Below, one piece after another: positions 8,134-10,202 of a stretch of 10,202 bases of DNA. The notes beneath the pieces are model-generated. The model worked only from the letters and a program-made list of their open reading frames with translations. It was not told the DNA's origin and made no database searches. The stretch lies in contig JAZUNS010000070.1 in assembly GCA_045604285.1 (NCBI GenBank), positions 1-10,202 of the forward strand, read 5' to 3'. A program made the position numbers and the translations under genes. How positions within the stretch are numbered: the first letter of the stretch is position 1; each line of letters starts with the position of its first letter. The DNA is from SIG636 sp045604285 (GTDB lineage: Bacteria > Bacillota > Clostridia > Oscillospirales > CAG-382).

Positions 8134-9815
8134 AAAATATAAGCAGTCAAAGCAAGTTCAAAAAGACTAAAAAAACGTTTTTCGGTCTTAGCCTTTCTTC
8201 CATAATAGCGGCGGTTTTGCTGGTTGGCGTAACAGTTGCCTTCTTAGCGAGCGAGGCGGTACAAAAAAGCAACGTTTTTGTTCCCGGTTTTGTGGATTGC
8301 GAAGTAGGGGAGGAGTTTGACGGCCTTCAAAAGACCTCTATCAAAATTCAAAACACCGGCAACACCGAAGCTTATATACGCGTTGATTTTGCCACCTATT
8401 ATCAAGCGGTTACAGGCTCTGTCATAGGCGAAACCGCAACTATGCCCGAGTTTACCTTAGCACCCGGTTGGGCGCAAGGTGCAGACGGCTCTTATTATTA
8501 CAAATATCCCGTAGCTCCCGGTGAATACACCGGTGAGCTGCTGGGCAGCCCTATAACACTTAACCAAATTGAGGATGGTGAAGGTAACGTTACCGCAAAC
8601 CAAACCATAGAGGTGTTTGCAAGCGCTATCCAAGCCTATCCCTCCTACGCTGTTTCCGACGCATGGGATGCAGTAGCGGCAGTTGCCGGTGACGACGATC
8701 ATCTTATACTTAAGGTGAAGATCTATGATAACTATGCAAACGTAAAGCACGGCGCTCTTTACAGAGACGTTCAGGTAAACGGCAATCATTCTAACGCAAA
8801 CGAGAACAATTGGAAGTCTTATCACACCGGCTTGCTTAACGACGGCTATCCCGATGCAGATCAATCTCTTACGATCACCCCGGTAAGCGGCAGCAATACG
8901 TTGGTTGTAGGCTTTTATCTGGTTAACTTTGTAGAGATAGAGCGTTTTGCAGGCTACTTTGCAGATTTTGATGCCAACATAACTAATGTTGACGTTTATG
9001 CCGGCGAAAATGAGGTTATTATAAACGATGGCACAATCAACGGCATAAAAATCGGCACCCTAAAGAAAAGCAGCATCAGCGGTGATTACGCAACCGATAT
9101 CGAAGCTTATAGGGAGATAGAGTATTCCTATGAAACAGAAACGACGGTCATCGCCAATTACGTGGGCTTTGTTATAACCGTTAAGGATCCCTCTGTTACT
9201 ATAAAGATCAGTGAGTTCCGCATAATGGGCTACCTGGCTAACAGAAATATCTCTTCTGCAGCTACCTATAAAGGTGATACCAATACTCAAACCTTGGTTC
9301 AAAGTACTTCTACCGATACCGGTGCTGATTTTACAGCTCAGTGGACGGAGTATCACAGCGGCAGACTTAACGACAAAACCAGATCCTCTACCAATGACGA
9401 CAATAAACCTTTAGAAAAAGTAATTGTACAAAGCACCGACGGCACAACGGATACGATGCGTTTGTACTTTGAACTTGGCGAAGGCTCAATCGTCAACGCA
9501 GTTGACGTTTACGCAGGCGCACTGGCGACCTTGTCGGGTACCGAGGTGGTTTCCACCGTCGCCAACAATGCCATATCAAGCGTTAACGTTTACGTCAGCG
9601 AAACCGAAAGCAGCGAGGATTGGCAGTTGCTTGGCTCTACCACTAACGGAAAAATGGATACGGGCGCAAGATACTTAAGGATCTATACCGTGTCCGGAAA
9701 ACCCTTGTATGGCGAATACGTCATAATAGAAATCAAGGGTACGCCGGGCTCAATGTGCTTTGGCTTTAACGAGATACAGATTTGGTCTAACGCACTTTTG
9801 GCATTGGATGAATAA
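8130..9815 (+). CDS. TasA-like protein with SipW-type signal peptide and two discoidin-like modules
   Basis: This 561-residue protein starts at a TTG fixed by the AAGGAGG at 8116; the start overlaps the previous stop as TTGA. Residues 1-50 are a SipW-dependent type signal: a basic segment (KFKKTKK), a hydrophobic core at about 17-40 ending VTVAFLAS, then SNVFVPG, where TasA/camelysin-like proteins have an N-x-F-x-x-G pattern. Known proteins of this type are cleaved by the SipW signal peptidase and several form extracellular fibres. The TasA-like domain (about 50-195) has IQNTGNTEAYIRV, WAQGADGSYYY and FASAIQA. Two discoidin-like modules follow (about 200-370 and 375-561), with YHTGLLNDG at 231 and YHSGRLND at 408; they close with EFRIM at 362 and EIQIW at 548. 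There is no C-terminal anchor. The protein is a paralog of gene 1 along its whole visible length, clearly diverged. Glycan binding and a fibre or tip role beside the beta-helix protein are inferred. A terminator follows directly. Confidence 0.88.
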   Translation: MKNISSQSKFKKTKKTFFGLSLSSIIAAVLLVGVTVAFLASEAVQKSNVFVPGFVDCEVGEEFDGLQKTSIKIQNTGNTEAYIRVDFATYYQAVTGSVIGETATMPEFTLAPGWAQGADGSYYYKYPVAPGEYTGELLGSPITLNQIEDGEGNVTANQTIEVFASAIQAYPSYAVSDAWDAVAAVAGDDDHLILKVKIYDNYANVKHGALYRDVQVNGNHSNANENNWKSYHTGLLNDGYPDADQSLTITPVSGSNTLVVGFYLVNFVEIERFAGYFADFDANITNVDVYAGENEVIINDGTINGIKIGTLKKSSISGDYATDIEAYREIEYSYETETTVIANYVGFVITVKDPSVTIKISEFRIMGYLANRNISSAATYKGDTNTQTLVQSTSTDTGADFTAQWTEYHSGRLNDKTRSSTNDDNKPLEKVIVQSTDGTTDTMRLYFELGEGSIVNAVDVYAGALATLSGTEVVSTVANNAISSVNVYVSETESSEDWQLLGSTTNGKMDTGARYLRIYTVSGKPLYGEYVIIEIKGTPGSMCFGFNEIQIWSNALLALDE

Positions 9816-9827
9816 TGCAAAACAAAC

Positions 9828-9865
9828 AGCAGGCTTTGCTTTGGCAAAGCGTGCTTTCTTTTTTT
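9828..9865 (+). terminator. Intrinsic terminator after the SipW-type protein gene
   Basis: A 12-bp stem pairs 9828-9839 (AGCAGGCTTTGC) with 9844-9855 (GCAAAGCGTGCT), with one G-G mismatch and a TTTG loop. TTCTTTTTTT follows at 9856-9865. It begins 12 bases after the TAA and ends the beta-helix/SipW-type operon. Confidence 0.88.
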
Positions 9866-9911
9866 GTGCAAGCTGTATAATGTAAGTATTAAAAATTTGT
9901 GCAAAGCGTTG

Positions 9912-9924
9912 AAAATATAAATAT
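9912..9924. repeat. 13-base direct repeat, copy 1
   Basis: AAAATATAAATAT occurs here and again at 9987-9999, one copy on each side of the promoter at 9949-9977. The repeats are exact but very AT-rich, so chance is possible. Confidence 0.4.
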
Positions 9925-9948
9925 CGGCAATAGCTTTCATTGTTAATC

Positions 9949-9977
9949 TTGAAAAAATAAAAACGATGTGCTATAAT
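9949..9977 (+). promoter_or_regulatory. Sigma-A type promoter for the downstream secreted-protein frame
   Basis: TTGAAA (9949-9954), a 17-base spacer and a perfect TATAAT (9972-9977) preceded by TGC, an extended -10. It lies after the terminator at 9828-9865. Transcription would begin near 9984, giving a leader of about 70 bases before the ATG at 10054. Confidence 0.8.
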
Positions 9978-9986
9978 AACCACATA

Positions 9987-9999
9987 AAAATATAAATAT
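9987..9999. repeat. 13-base direct repeat, copy 2
   Basis: This is the second exact copy of AAAATATAAATAT, 75 bases from the first. It lies just downstream of the predicted transcription start, where a bound protein could affect the promoter. Confidence 0.4.
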
Positions 10000-10041
10000 G
10001 GCTAATTGTCTTTATAATTACAAAACGGCAGGTATATATAT

Positions 10042-10046
10042 GGAGG
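10042..10046 (+). promoter_or_regulatory. Ribosome binding site of the last frame
   Basis: GGAGG lies seven bases before the ATG at 10054. Together with the promoter upstream it shows that this start is genuine although the frame stops early. Confidence 0.75.
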
Positions 10047-10053
10047 ACTTTCA

Positions 10054-10202
10054 ATGTTAAAAATACGCTTGTTTTCTTGCTGGTTAGCATTGACTCTGGT
10101 GCTTTCGCTTTTCAGCGCACTTCCCGTATATTCCGATACCGAAGACGTTTGATATGACAGTAGCGATATATATTTTGAGGATTATTCCTCTGCATGCTAT
10201 AT
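10054..10202 (+). pseudogene. Secreted-protein N-terminus interrupted by in-frame TGA, cut by window edge
   Basis: The ATG has a strong promoter and ribosome binding site. The product begins as a Sec signal peptide: MLKIR, a hydrophobic core (WLALTLVLSLF), then SALPVYSD with cleavage likely after VYS. The frame reaches TGA at 10150-10152 after only 32 codons. Beyond it the same frame reads YDSSDIYFEDYSSACY up to the window edge, hydrophilic and acidic as expected for the start of a mature secreted domain, but 50 bases are too few to judge. The simplest reading is a gene broken by a point mutation or a sequencing error. Alternatives are a genuine 32-residue peptide or a recoded TGA. Tryptophan is TGG in the neighbouring genes and gene 3 appears to end with TGA, which argues against a changed genetic code. 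Family not recognisable. Confidence 0.5.

Noticed and set aside
9683..9983. Two overlapping minus-strand frames of 77-85 codons at the end of the SipW-type gene
   Set aside because: They run through the intrinsic terminator and the following promoter, and have no domain or convincing start.
10150..10152. Reassignment of TGA to tryptophan in this organism
   Set aside because: Tryptophan is encoded by TGG in the genes here, and the beta-helix gene most simply ends at TGA overlapping the next start, so a standard code is more likely.
10154..10202. An alternative start at ATG 10154, in another frame, after the TGA
   Set aside because: There is no ribosome binding site before it, and it would discard a well-formed signal peptide and start at 10054.

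Overview
The window looks like part of a surface-protein locus of a Gram-positive, low-to-mid-GC Firmicute, most likely a gut- or rumen-type member of the Clostridia. The evidence is as follows: strong GGAGG ribosome binding sites; a sortase-type C-terminal signal (PPETG, membrane helix, basic tail); a SipW-dependent type signal peptide on a TasA-like protein; a very long GGGIY-repeat beta-helix protein; and a CnaB/SpaA-like domain. All genes are on the + strand. No RNA gene, transposase, CRISPR array or phage gene is visible.

Layout: (1) positions 2-1531 are the 3' part of a TasA-like protein carrying two tandem discoidin-like modules, with its N-terminus outside the window. (2) Positions 1569-2276 encode a small secreted protein with a sortase motif, 37 bases downstream and probably in the same operon. 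A hairpin terminator follows (2345-2386). (3) Positions 2449-8133 encode a 1,894-residue secreted beta-helix protein with about 40 GGGIY-type repeats and a C-terminal CnaB-like domain. (4) Positions 8130-9815 encode a complete paralog of gene 1, with a SipW-type signal peptide, a TasA-like domain and two discoidin-like modules; its TTG start overlaps the stop of gene 3 by four bases. A strong terminator follows (9828-9865). (5) A good sigma-A promoter (9949-9977) drives a further secreted-protein start at 10054. That frame meets a TGA stop after 32 codons, just past the signal peptide, and the window ends about 50 bases later.

Working picture (inference): the beta-helix protein and the SipW-type protein form a translationally coupled pair. 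Gene 1 is probably the second half of an equivalent, diverged pair whose beta-helix lies upstream of the window. The beta-helix protein could form a long stalk, the SipW-type proteins could be TasA-like fibre or tip subunits with carbohydrate-binding modules, and the PPETG protein is the only product here with a visible covalent route to the cell wall. No SipW peptidase or sortase gene lies in the window, so both processing steps would depend on genes elsewhere.
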